This document shows, one piece after another, positions 9,259 to 18,100 of a DNA stretch of 64,000 nucleotides. Both the position numbers and the translations under genes were made by a program. Where the stretch lies: NCBI RefSeq assembly GCF_050948175.1, contig NW_027490262.1, forward strand, positions 434,001-498,000, written 5' to 3'. A model generated the notes under the pieces. It did no database searches and had not been told where the DNA came from. It worked only from the letters and a program-made list of their open reading frames with translations. Numbering within the stretch: position 1 is the stretch's first letter; each line of letters opens with the position of its first letter. The DNA is from Xylocopa sonorina. Its lineage: Eukaryota; Arthropoda; Insecta; Hymenoptera; Apidae.

Positions 9259-9813
9259 TCTCGCTAGGACCTTTCGCAACCGTGTTTGTGTTTGTGTATG
9301 GTGTGTGTGCTGTGTACCTCCTTCCGACAGCGTGCGCTATCGAGGGTACACGTTAGTGGAGCTCGCTATACTTCCCGTACTAGCTTGTCTCCTATTAAGC
9401 CATCTACGGATGGGTTGACCAAACTTGGAATTCATAGGTCCCCCAGTCGACCGTTGGCGCACCGAGGGTGGCTCCCCGATCGACTGCGGCCCTTGCGATG
9501 GTTTACTGCTCAGTCTACCACCTGAATGTTTATTTCCGGCCTTTTGGCCCTGTTCTGGCCTTTTCCAAACCATCTTACTAGCCCACAGCTGGCCGGCTTC
9601 CACTATTTGGCGTTTCTACTTAGCATTTTATAGATATTCAGTCTCGCTCGGCTGGGTCTTAGTGCCGGAGACTTTCCCAGATCTTCAAGTTTCAGAGACC
9701 TCACTTGGCTAGGTGTAAGTGCCAGTAGCTTTTTATGCAGATTACAAAGCCCGAAAATCATTTTATTTTTCTATCATTTTATGCGCCAGATGGCGACTTA
9801 CAGTTTTATATAT

Positions 9814-9830
9814 CCCAGAAATTTTCTGGG
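9814..9830. repeat. 17-bp palindrome before the hairpin array
   Basis: CCCAGAAA-T-TTTCTGGG is a perfect 8-bp inverted repeat around one base, 40 bp from the first unit of the hairpin array. Confidence 0.6.
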
Positions 9831-9870
9831 ACTGGAGCCTTAAATTTCTTAAAATGGCCTAAATGAAAAA

Positions 9871-10328
9871 AGGCCGCCAGCGCCCGGATTTAATCCGGGC
9901 ACCAGCGGCCTGCCGTTTATCGTTTCCATTTAATGGAAAAAGCCGCCGGCGCCTGGAATTTCCAAGCACCAGCGGCTAGCGCCCCTAAATTTTGTAAAAT
10001 GGCCTAAATGAAAAAGGCCGCCAGCGCCCGGAGTAGCTCCGAGCACCAGCGGCCTGCATTTCTGGATTTCCCATTAAATAGAAATAGCCGCCGACGCCTG
10101 GAGTACTCCAGGCGCCCAGCGGCTAGCATCACTAAATTTGGTCAAATAAAATTAGCCGCCGGCACCTGGAATACTCCAGGCACCCAGCGGCAGGCTTTTA
10201 TAACTCCATTTCTATTATTTATTAGCCACCAACACCCAGAATTCTTCTAAGTGCCAGCGGCGTATTGCTTTCTCGGGCTTGATAAAAAAGGCCGCCAGCG
10301 ACTCGGTTTAACCGAGCGCCAGCGGCCT
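9871..10328 (-). repeat. Array of seven nested hairpins, ~70-bp period
   Basis: Seven units start near 9871, 9941, 10015, 10086, 10154, 10225 and 10289 (spacing 65-74 bp). Each has an outer stem GGCCGC or AGCCGC with GCGGCC or GCGGCT, and an inner stem that differs between units but keeps pairing: GCCCGGA/TCCGGGC in unit 1, GCCTGGAGT/ACTCCAGGC in unit 4, CCTGGA/TCCAGG in unit 5, CTCGGT/ACCGAG in unit 7. Units 2 and 3 have one inner mismatch and unit 6 is decayed. AT-rich spacers separate the units, and one (about 9924-9938) is itself a TTCCAT/ATGGAA hairpin. The array lies in the presumed 5' UTR. Covariation points to selection on structure or to repeated copying of a structured unit. Confidence 0.85.
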
Positions 10329-10575
10329 TAGCATATATAGCTTTGAGGTCTCTTTCGACCTTCGTATCTGGGATCTCTGAAATGTCTTAACTTCGAGATC
10401 TGAATATCACCACTTACTCACCATTTGTTCTGCTGTTCATTTTTGCCTTCCGGCTGTAGGGCTAGCCACCCCCAGTCTCCCAGTCTGGAAGTGGGATGGA
10501 CTGCGTCCTTCGGACGCCCGCCACATAAGAGCCATTCGGTCCTAGGACGCCGACTCGTGGCAATGCAGTGTCCAG
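10329..10575 (-). other. 5' terminal segment of R1-like element
   Basis: The 247 bp between the hairpin array and the target duplication has no ORF. A hairpin GCGTCC-TTC-GGACGC lies at 10503-10517. R1-clade elements usually carry an internal promoter near this end, but no motif can be named here. Confidence 0.5.
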
Positions 10576-10588
10576 ATCCCAATGTCAG
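10576..10588 (+). repeat. Target-site duplication of R1-like element (right copy)
   Basis: Identical 13-bp partner of 4660-4672. Gypsy coding sequence resumes directly after it. Confidence 0.9.
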
Positions 10589-10932
10589 CATCAGATTCCG
10601 CTAAAACCGCATTTTCGACCCCTCACGGCCACTACGAATTTCAAAGAATGCCGTTCGGTCTCCGTAACGCCACAGCCACCTTCCAACGGCTGATGGACAA
10701 TGTTCTAACAGGTTTGCAAGGCAATGAAATGTTTGTATATCTCGATGATATTGTTCTGTACGCCAGTTCTTTGCACGAACACGAGGTAAAATTTAATAAG
10801 CTTGTAGAACGCCTTCGAAACGCGAACCTTGTCCTCCAGCCGGACAAGTGCGAGTTTTTGCGCCGTGAAGTAAATTATTTAAGGCACGTCATTAGCGAAA
10901 ACGGGGTAAAACCCGATCCTAATAAAATATGA
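10589..10932 (+). pseudogene. pol: pol, C-terminal half of reverse transcriptase (split)
   Basis: Second half of the Gypsy RT, resuming after the nested element in the frame used at 4168-4672. The block RMPFGLRNATATFQRLMD precedes the catalytic box YLDD, whose codons are 10738-10749. An ENGVKPDPNKI-type motif follows, which in Gypsy elements leads into the thumb and connection region. The frame then meets TGA at 10930-10932, and the same frame continues with recognisable connection sequence. This is therefore a single in-frame stop and not the natural end. Confidence 0.95.
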
Positions 10933-11523
10933 ACAGTAAGAGACTTTCCACGTCCACAGAACCCAAAACAAATAAAACAGTTTCTCGGTCTCGCAGGATA
11001 CTATCGCAGATTTATTTCAAATTTCTCTTCTATCGCGAAACCACTAACGAATCTCCTTAAAAAAGATATTAAATTCATTTGGCGAAACGATCAGGAAATT
11101 GCATTCGTTACACTAAGAGACATGTCCTGTGAAGCACCGATATTGCAGTATCCTGACTTTTCGAAACCGTTTATCATAACCTCAGACGCATCCGCCAACG
11201 CTATCGGCGCCGTTCTTAGTCAGGGCCCCATCGGTAGGGACCTTCCAATCGCCTACACGTCGCGCTTGCTGAATAATGCAGAGAAAAATTATTCAACTAT
11301 AGAAAAGGAGTGTTTGGGCATCATTTACGCCGTTCATTATTTTAGACCATATATCTACGGTCGATCTTTCAAACTCGTGACAGACCACAGACCGTTGGCC
11401 TGGATGAACTCCGTCAAAGATCCGTCCAGTAGATTAGTTCGTTGGCGCCTTAAACTGGCCGAATACGAATATGAAATCGTATACAAGCCAGGAAAGGTGA
11501 ACATGAACGCAGATGCTTTGTAA
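10933..11523 (+). pseudogene. pol: pol, RT connection and RNase H
   Basis: RNase H degrades the RNA strand of the RNA-DNA hybrid. The connection motif QIKQFLGLAGYYRRFI opens the segment. The four acidic RNase H positions are all visible: Asp in ITSDAS (codon 11185-11187), Glu in IEKECLG, Asp in VTDHRPLAW, and the final Asp in NADAL. A TAA at 11521-11523 follows immediately, where Gypsy elements normally continue into the RNase H-integrase linker. The frame is unchanged beyond it, so this is a second in-frame stop in pol. Confidence 0.92.
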
Positions 11524-13550
11524 AGAAACCCTGTCAGCGTAAAGCCAATTACACACTCCAGCGACTCCGACGAAAACATTTTCGAGTTTCCAGTTCCTAA
11601 ATCATCCAAACCTCCACCTCCGCCGCCTCCTACACCAGCATCCTCGACAGAAAATATCGACCGATCGCAATTACCGACAGAAAATCCTAGTTCCTCCTTA
11701 CCGACAACGGTACCGACAGACTTACCGACAGTGGACTACCCACCCGAAGTCAGGCAACGCCCTCTGTTCGTTACTACAAGAGACTCGTTATCCGCAAGGC
11801 ACGATAATTTAGTCGTTTTTATCACGAGAGGAGGCCGCCCGTACGAAACAGGCGCACGCGAACTTCAGAATGTAGGAAAATTCCATCAACATAAAGATAA
11901 CGTTAACTTAGGAAGAGCCAAAGTAAGTTCTCACGGAAATTATTTCCAAATTTCATTACCAGTTACGGAACACGAAAAGAAACAAGTCGACAATCAAATC
12001 CTTCTAGAATGTTTACAATCTCTATATGACGTAACACGCGAGCTTCAATTAGAATCGTTTAGCATAGCACAAACCGCAATTAATCAATTTACTCTTTCAC
12101 AAATCAAACGAATCCTAGTAGATCTCTTTCTCGACACCAATATTCAAATTACGTTCTGCCAAGGTCTCGTTCGAACTCCGCGAGAAGAACTTCGAAACGA
12201 TATAATCCGCGAGAATCACGATACCCCAGAAGCAGGACACAAAGGAGTTAACAAAACTTACAGTAGAATCCGTGAAAAGTACTACTGGCCGAACATGAAA
12301 CAAGAAATCCAAAAATACATAGAAAAATGCGAAATATGCCAAAAATTAAAACTAACTAGAGTCAAAACGCGTCAACCTCTAACTCTCACCGATACCCCAG
12401 GCACAGCATTCGACAAGATATCCATGGACGTTATGGGACCACTACCCCCCACTCCAGACGGATATACGAACATACTCACGATACAAGATCTCCTGACAAA
12501 GTATTCCCTAGCAATTCCTTTAAAAAGAACCACGGCGGTTGACATAGCCGACGCGTTCATTACGCATTTTATTTGTAAATTCGGATGCCCTAAGGGCATA
12601 TTAACAGATCAAGGTTCCAATTTTATAAACTCATTGATGAAAACCATCGCCGCTAGATTCAGAATTCAACAATATAAAACAACGGCTTTCCACCCCCAGA
12701 CCAACGGTTATGTGGAAAGATCACATCGCGTGTTAGCGGAATATTTAAAACAATTCATAGGCAATCGGAACAATTGGGAAAAATGGCTGCCATACGCTAT
12801 GTTTTCCTACAATACCAGTACACACGAAGGAACACGTTACACGCCATACGAACTGGTTTTTGGGAAAATAGCACGAACTCCTTCTGCTATACCTTTCAGA
12901 GACACTTCGGAAAACGAATCGTACGCCGCGTATTTAGATGAACTCAACGATAGAATACGTACTTCACAAGAAATAGCGAAAACATACTTAGACGGTGCAA
13001 AAACACGCGCTAAATTCTATTACGATAAGAAGCTTAATGTAAAGGATTTCCAAGTCGGACAATGGGTTTATTTGCTCCGCGAACCACTTAGACATAAATT
13101 CGATTCTCAATACACAGGCCCATATAAGATCTTGGAGATTCTGCCTAATAATAATGTAAAAATTAATGTTAAGGGGAGGCACAAGATTGTGCATTCAAAT
13201 AAATTAAAAAATTGTAAGCGCCTACAAACGATGAATGCACGTATGAGAGTTCGATCGAATGTAGGAGACAGTGAAAAGTGTAAGTCAAAATCAAAAACTG
13301 AAAATCTTAATGAACAAAGAGTAAAAGAATCGGTGACAGTGACAAACGAACAAAGTGCACCTCAGAAGAAAAGTGCAACCAAACAGAGTGCAGCCGTAGC
13401 AGCACAAGATACGCAGAGACCACAGCATCCACGAGACGAGAGACCACAGCATCCACGAGATGAGAGCAGCATACACGCCAAGGAGGACCAATCTCCTCCA
13501 CAGCACACGAGACGAGTAGCATCCCACATCGAGCCCACATCAGTCCAGAG

Positions 13551-13569
13551 ATTTCGCTATAAGCGAAAT
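13551..13569 (+). other. Hairpin just upstream of polypurine tract
   Basis: ATTTCGCT pairs perfectly with AGCGAAAT around a 3-nt loop. It lies 9 bp before the polypurine tract. Confidence 0.5.
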
Positions 13570-13578
13570 TCTTTTTCT

Positions 13579-13589
13579 AAGGGGGAAGG
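13579..13589 (+). other. Polypurine tract
   Basis: AAGGGGGAAGG directly abuts the 3' LTR start at 13590, as expected for the plus-strand primer of LTR retrotransposon replication. Confidence 0.85.
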
Positions 13590-13680
13590 TGTGACGTCAG
13601 GCGTGCCACCTGCCACCCTCTCAACGCACCACAGCAACCACCCTCACGCGCCTGCACCACAGGCAACACCCAGGCGCAAT

Positions 13681-13880
13681 TCGCCGTCTCACTCAGGCCA
13701 AAGGCTACGACCATCGTCTCACTCGCACCCGCAGAGGTGCTCGCCGCCTCTCTCACTCCAAGGGATATACCCTCCGACTCACTCGCACCCGCAGAGGTGC
13801 TCGCCGTCTCTCTCACTCCAAGGGACCTACCCTCCGTCTCACTCGCACCCGCAGAGGTGCTCGCCATCTCGCTCGCATTA
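13681..13880 (+). repeat. 60-bp minisatellite within 3' LTR
   Basis: Units start at 13681, 13741, 13801 and 13861 (the last partial). Each encodes a variant of a His/Ser/Pro-rich 20-residue repeat in the pol frame. Units here are more alike than those in the 5' LTR. Confidence 0.9.
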
Positions 13881-14957
13881 AGGACCATGTGCGCTGTCTC
13901 GCTCCCACTCAAGGAGCCATCCACCGTCTCACTCTTACCTGCAGGGAAACTCGCCCTCTCGCTCACTCCAGGGACGTACCAGGAGAATCAACCTCCACGA
14001 GATCCGACGACGGGAACCCTCACCGTACAAAGGACTCTACGATTTCACCATCCCAGATCTGCCATGCCCAAAATACTATTTCTAAGATTATTAATTAACA
14101 TTATATATATACTCCTACATTCTAAGCTCTGTATTCCTAGCTCATAGAATTTACACGACACTACTTTATAACGACACAAACAACACACATTTTACATTTA
14201 AGGCGTAATTTCTAATTTCATACTTGTATCTCTATATTCATAAGTTGCGCTAATTAAGTAACCCGCGACGCGCGAGATCGCGACCGCCTCAGCGGCACGC
14301 GCCGCTAACCACACCACGCAACGCCGAAACCCCACTCGGGCGTCCACATACTCTCACCTACGTTCGCACACGACCTAAGCGCTCCGAGAGTCGAGGAGGA
14401 CGCAGACGCATCTTGGGAGACACAGTCAGTCAGTACCGTCAGTACGGTACAGTTCTATCTCGCCTTCGGGCACTTCCAATTCCAAGTCTCTTCTAAGTCG
14501 CGCCTTAGGGTCGTCGCGCAGCCTCGATAAGGTTCCTAGTTCTAAAGTCTTTGTTCTAATTCCTAATTCATAGTTAACCTAGTCTTAATACTTAGAAATA
14601 ATTGTTCTTGTACTCTTTGATTTAGAATATACTTTATATTTTCCTACCACATCAAGTTCTAGTTCATTCCAACTCCATTTCTAAATTCAATTATATTCTA
14701 ATACAAATTCTACCAAGTTCGCAACAACTTGAGTGTTTATAAACGAACTCATCGCGCCGGGAGGAAGAATTTAATCCATTATCTCGTGCGGAATACGTTG
14801 GTGAAACGCCAGAATTCTTCGTTCATCGACGGACGGCGACATTCATCGCAGCTCCACCGTCACAACGCCGATTTCAGCCAGCCATACGCCGACTCCTCCC
14901 CCGAAAACGACACTCGACGATCGCCACATCTGAAAGCAGAAGAGGGAAATCAGCGAA

Positions 14958-14965
14958 AGGTAAGT
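14958..14965 (+). promoter_or_regulatory. Splice-donor motif, 3' LTR copy
   Basis: AG|GTAAGT, identical to 1481-1488 in the 5' LTR, at the same distance from the LTR end. Confidence 0.35.
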
Positions 14966-15129
14966 AAAATCCCTCCTTACACGCGTACGCGATTGTTTAC
15001 GGTGGCCGCGTCTTGCCAGAATCGACGAACCCGGTCATACGCGTTTTATACCGGACCGAATTTTCGACTAAAAAGCTTGTGTCATACAGTCTCCTGGGAT
15101 ACGAATAATCTGTTCGCCAGGACGTGACA

Positions 15130-18100
15130 CTACTTCCTAGCACGGAAGTGTCGCATTTACATTCATTTGATGTGTATGCGAGGTATACATGCCACTTCGC
15201 AATGAATATTATATCTTACCATGAAACATAGAAATGAGATGGGATATCGCGATTTAAGAAGCATTAGAACTCTACTGCATCGATACGTAGACATCTGCAA
15301 ACGCAACGTCCTAGCAAAGAAGTGTCGCATTTACATTCTTTTGAAGTGAGTACGAGACACTTCGCAATGGTAATTATATCTTATCATGAAACATAGAAAT
15401 TAGATGCGACATCTCGTTTTAAGGAGCATTAAAGCTCTATTGCTTCTATACGTAGACATGTAGAAACGCTATTTCATAGCAAGCAAGTGTCGCATTTACA
15501 TTCTTTTGAAGTGAATACGAAGTATACATGACACTTCCCAATGAATATTATATCTTATCATGAAATATAGAAATGGGATCCGGTATCGCGTTTTATGAAG
15601 CATTAGAACACTGTTTCTGCGATACGCAGACATCTGCAAACGCTATTTCCTAGCAATGAAGTGTCGCATTTACATTCATTTGAAGTGTATGCGAGGTATA
15701 AGTGACACTTCGCAGTGATTATTTTATCTTACCATGAAACATAGAAATGAGATGCGACATCTCGTTTTAAGAAGCATTAGAACTCTATTGTTTCGATACG
15801 TAGACATCTGCAAACGCTACTTCCAAGCAAGGAAGTGTCGCATTTACATTCTTTTGAAGTGAATACGAGGTATACATAACACTCCACGATGAATATTATA
15901 TATTATCATGAAACATAGAAATGAGATGCGATATCGCGATTTAAGAAGCAACAGAACTCTGTTGCTTCGATACGCAGGCATATGCCATCGCTATATCCTA
16001 GCAACGAAGTGTCGCACTTACATTCATTTGAAGTGTATGCGAGGTATTAGTGACACTACGCAATGATTATTTTATCTTACCATGAAACATAGAAATGAGA
16101 TGCGACATCTCGTTTTAAGAAGCATTAGAACTCTATTGTTTCAATACGTAGACATGTGGAGACGCTATTTCCTAGCAAGGAAGTGTCGCATTTACATTCT
16201 TTTGAAGCGAATACGAGATATACTTGACACTTCGCAATGAATATTATATCTTATCATGACACATAGATATGAGATGCGATATGTTGTTTTAAAAAGCTTT
16301 AGAACTCTATTGCTACGATGCGTAGACATCTGCAAACGCTATTTAATAGGAGGGAAGTACCGCATTTACATTCCTTTGAAGTGAGTACGAGGTATACATG
16401 ACACTTCGCAATGAATATTATATCTTATCATGAAACATAGAAATGAGCTGCGAAATTTCGTTTTAAGAAGCATTAGAACTCTATTGATTCGATACGTAGA
16501 CATCTGCAAACGCTATTTAATAGCAAGGAAGTGTCGCCTTTACATTCTTTTGAAGTGAATACGTCGTATACGTGACTCTTCGCAATTAATATTATATCTT
16601 ATCACGAAACATAGAAATGAGATGCGACATCTCGTTTTAAGATGCATTACAATCCTATTGCTTCGATACGGAGACATCTGCAAACGCTATTTCCTGGCAA
16701 GGAAGTGTCGCATTTACATTCTCTTGAAGTAAATACGAGGTATACATGTAACTTCGCAATGAATAATATATCTTATCATGAAACATAGAAATGAAATGCG
16801 TTATCCTGTTTTAAGAAGCATTAGAACACTACTGCTTCGATACGCAGACATCTGCAAACGCTATTTAATAGGAAGGAAGTGTCGCATTTACATTCATTTG
16901 AAGTGAATACGAGGTATACATAACACTTCGCAATGAATACTATATCATATCATGAGTCACAGAAATGAGATGCGATATCGCGATTTAAGAAGCGCTAGAA
17001 CTCTATTGCTTCGATACGTAGACATCTGCAAACTCTGTTTCCCAGCAAGGAAGTGTCGCATTTACATTCAGTTGAAGTGTATGCGAGGTATACATAACAC
17101 TCCACAATTATTATTATATCTTATCATGAAACATAGAAATGATATGCGATATCGCGATTTAAGAAGCATTAGAACACTATTGCTTCGTTACGTAGACAAC
17201 TGCCACCGCTATTTCCTAGCAAGGAAGTGTCGCATTTACATTCATTTGAAGTGTATGCGAGGTATTCAAGACACTTCGCAATGAATATTATATATTATCA
17301 TGAAACATAGAAATGGGAAGCTATATCGCTCTTTAAGAAGCATTAGATCTCTATTGCTACGATACGTAGATGTCTGGAAACGCTATTTCCTAGCAAGGAA
17401 GTGCCGCATTTTCATTACTTTCAAGTGAATACGAGGTATACATGACACTCCGCAATGAATATTATATCTTGTCATGAAACATAGAAATGAGATGCGACAT
17501 CTCGTTTTAAGATGCATTAGAACTCCATTGTTTCAATACCTAGACATCTGGAAACGCTACTTCCTAGCAAGGAAGTGCCGCATTTACATTCTTTTCAAGT
17601 GAATACGAGGTATACATGACACTCCGCAATGAATATTTTATCTTATAATGAGACATAGAAATGCTATGCGATATCGCGTTTTAAGAAGCATTAGAACTCT
17701 ATTGTTTCGATACGTAGACATCTGCAAACGCTACTTCCTAGCAAGGAAGTGTCGCATTTACATACATTTGAAGTGAATACGAGGTATAAGTGACACTTCG
17801 CAATAAATATTATATCTTATCATGAAACATAGAAATGAGATGCGTTATCGCGTTTTCAGAAGCATAGGACCTCTATTTCTTCGATACGTAGACATCTGCC
17901 AACACTATTTCCTAGCAAGGAAGTTCCGCATTTATGTTGCCCAATGAATATTATATATTTATCATGAGACATAGAAATGAGATGCGATATCGCGTTTTAA
18001 GAAGCATTAGAAATCTATTGCTCGAAACGTAGACATCTGCCAACGCTGTTTCCTAGCAAGGAAGTGACGCATTTACATTCTCTTGAAGTGAATACGAGGT

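Larger units (their letters stand above)
8777..9870 (-). other. 5' region of R1-like element, no recognisable ORF1
   Basis: About 1.1 kb upstream of ORF2 with no frame over about 90 codons and no CCHC motif, so the usual gag-like ORF1 is missing or unrecognisable. It contains a degenerate internal duplication: the segment around 8925-9055 resembles 9260-9375, both GT-rich followed by a GTACACGT-containing stretch. Each half has a GTTCTG…CAGAAC hairpin (9012-9032 and 9240-9258). A 17-bp palindrome lies at 9814-9830. The 88-codon minus frame at 9603-9337 has no family resemblance I can see. Confidence 0.6.
4673..10575 (-). mobile_element. R1-clade non-LTR retrotransposon nested in Gypsy pol
   Basis: A 5903-bp insertion on the minus strand, flanked by an exact 13-bp duplication (ATCCCAATGTCAG at 4660-4672 and 10576-10588). 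The Gypsy RT motif order continues across it. In element orientation: 5' region 10575-8777 with hairpin arrays, ORF2 8776-5078, 3' UTR 5077-4673. The endonuclease (apurinic-like), RT and C-terminal CCHC layout, with no RNase H, fits the R1 clade. The 3' end has no poly(A) tail. An expected ORF1 (nucleic-acid-binding gag-like protein) was not found. R1-clade elements are often site-specific (28S rDNA, telomeric repeats, microsatellites); this site is not one of those. Confidence 0.92.
11524..13881 (+). pseudogene. pol: pol, integrase with C-terminal tail running into 3' LTR
   Basis: Integrase joins element DNA to the chromosome. After a Pro/Thr-rich linker (11524-11730), and counting from 11731, an H-x6-H (163, 170) and C-x2-C (200, 203) zinc-binding domain is followed by the catalytic triad D233, D293, E329; the last two have the canonical 35-residue spacing. 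A GPY-like module (YTGPYKI, about 461-467) is followed by a basic Ser/Gln-rich tail of some 220 residues. I see no chromodomain. The tail includes a duplicated 24-bp unit (13418-13465), and its last ~97 residues are encoded inside the 3' LTR across the 60-bp minisatellite, ending at TAA 13879-13881. This segment is open throughout but lacks its own start, being part of a pol polyprotein with upstream stops. Confidence 0.93.
321..15129 (+). mobile_element. Ty3/Gypsy-type LTR retrotransposon, degenerate, with nested R1-like element
   Basis: Complete LTR-to-LTR element inserted in satellite DNA. The order is LTR, candidate primer binding site, gag, protease, reverse transcriptase, RNase H, integrase, polypurine tract, LTR. 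Protease-RT-RNaseH-integrase order and an integrase with a GPY-like C-terminal module identify the Ty3/Gypsy superfamily. Target duplication is ctac (317-320 and 15130-15133). The LTRs start TG (the left copy reads AG) and end CA. A 5.9-kb non-LTR element on the opposite strand (4673-10575) splits the RT. Gag and pol carry stops and frame changes, so this copy is not expected to be autonomous. No envelope-like ORF was found. Confidence 0.95.
13590..15129 (+). repeat. 3' LTR of Gypsy element
   Basis: 1540 bp, TG at the start and CA at the end (TGTGACGTC … GACGTGACA). It matches the 5' LTR but carries 207 bp (14004-14210) absent there, including an AT-rich stretch. It contains the pol C-terminus to 13881, the 60-bp minisatellite, the initiator-hairpin pair (14426-14450) and the splice-donor motif (14958-14965). 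The following four bases, ctac, are the target duplication. Confidence 0.95.

Noticed and set aside
9337..9603. 88-codon minus-strand frame as a candidate ORF1 of the R1-like element
   Set aside because: Far shorter than known ORF1 proteins, with no CCHC motif or coiled coil visible.
13230..13590. Envelope-like gene after integrase
   Set aside because: The region continues the integrase frame as a basic, repetitive tail; no signal peptide, membrane segment or separate start was seen.
15130..15500. Possible CENP-B box in the satellite
   Set aside because: The TTCG in the monomer (GCTTCGATACG) is not followed by the required A at its spacing or by CGGG, so the consensus is not met.
16952..17284. 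Open frames of about 60-112 codons in the satellite, with recurring M-K-H-R-N-E-M-R-Y-type products
   Set aside because: The monomer is 174 bp (58 codons), so a frame that lacks stops in one monomer tends to stay open in the next. The same peptide recurs with random changes and stops in most copies, with no sign of selection as protein.
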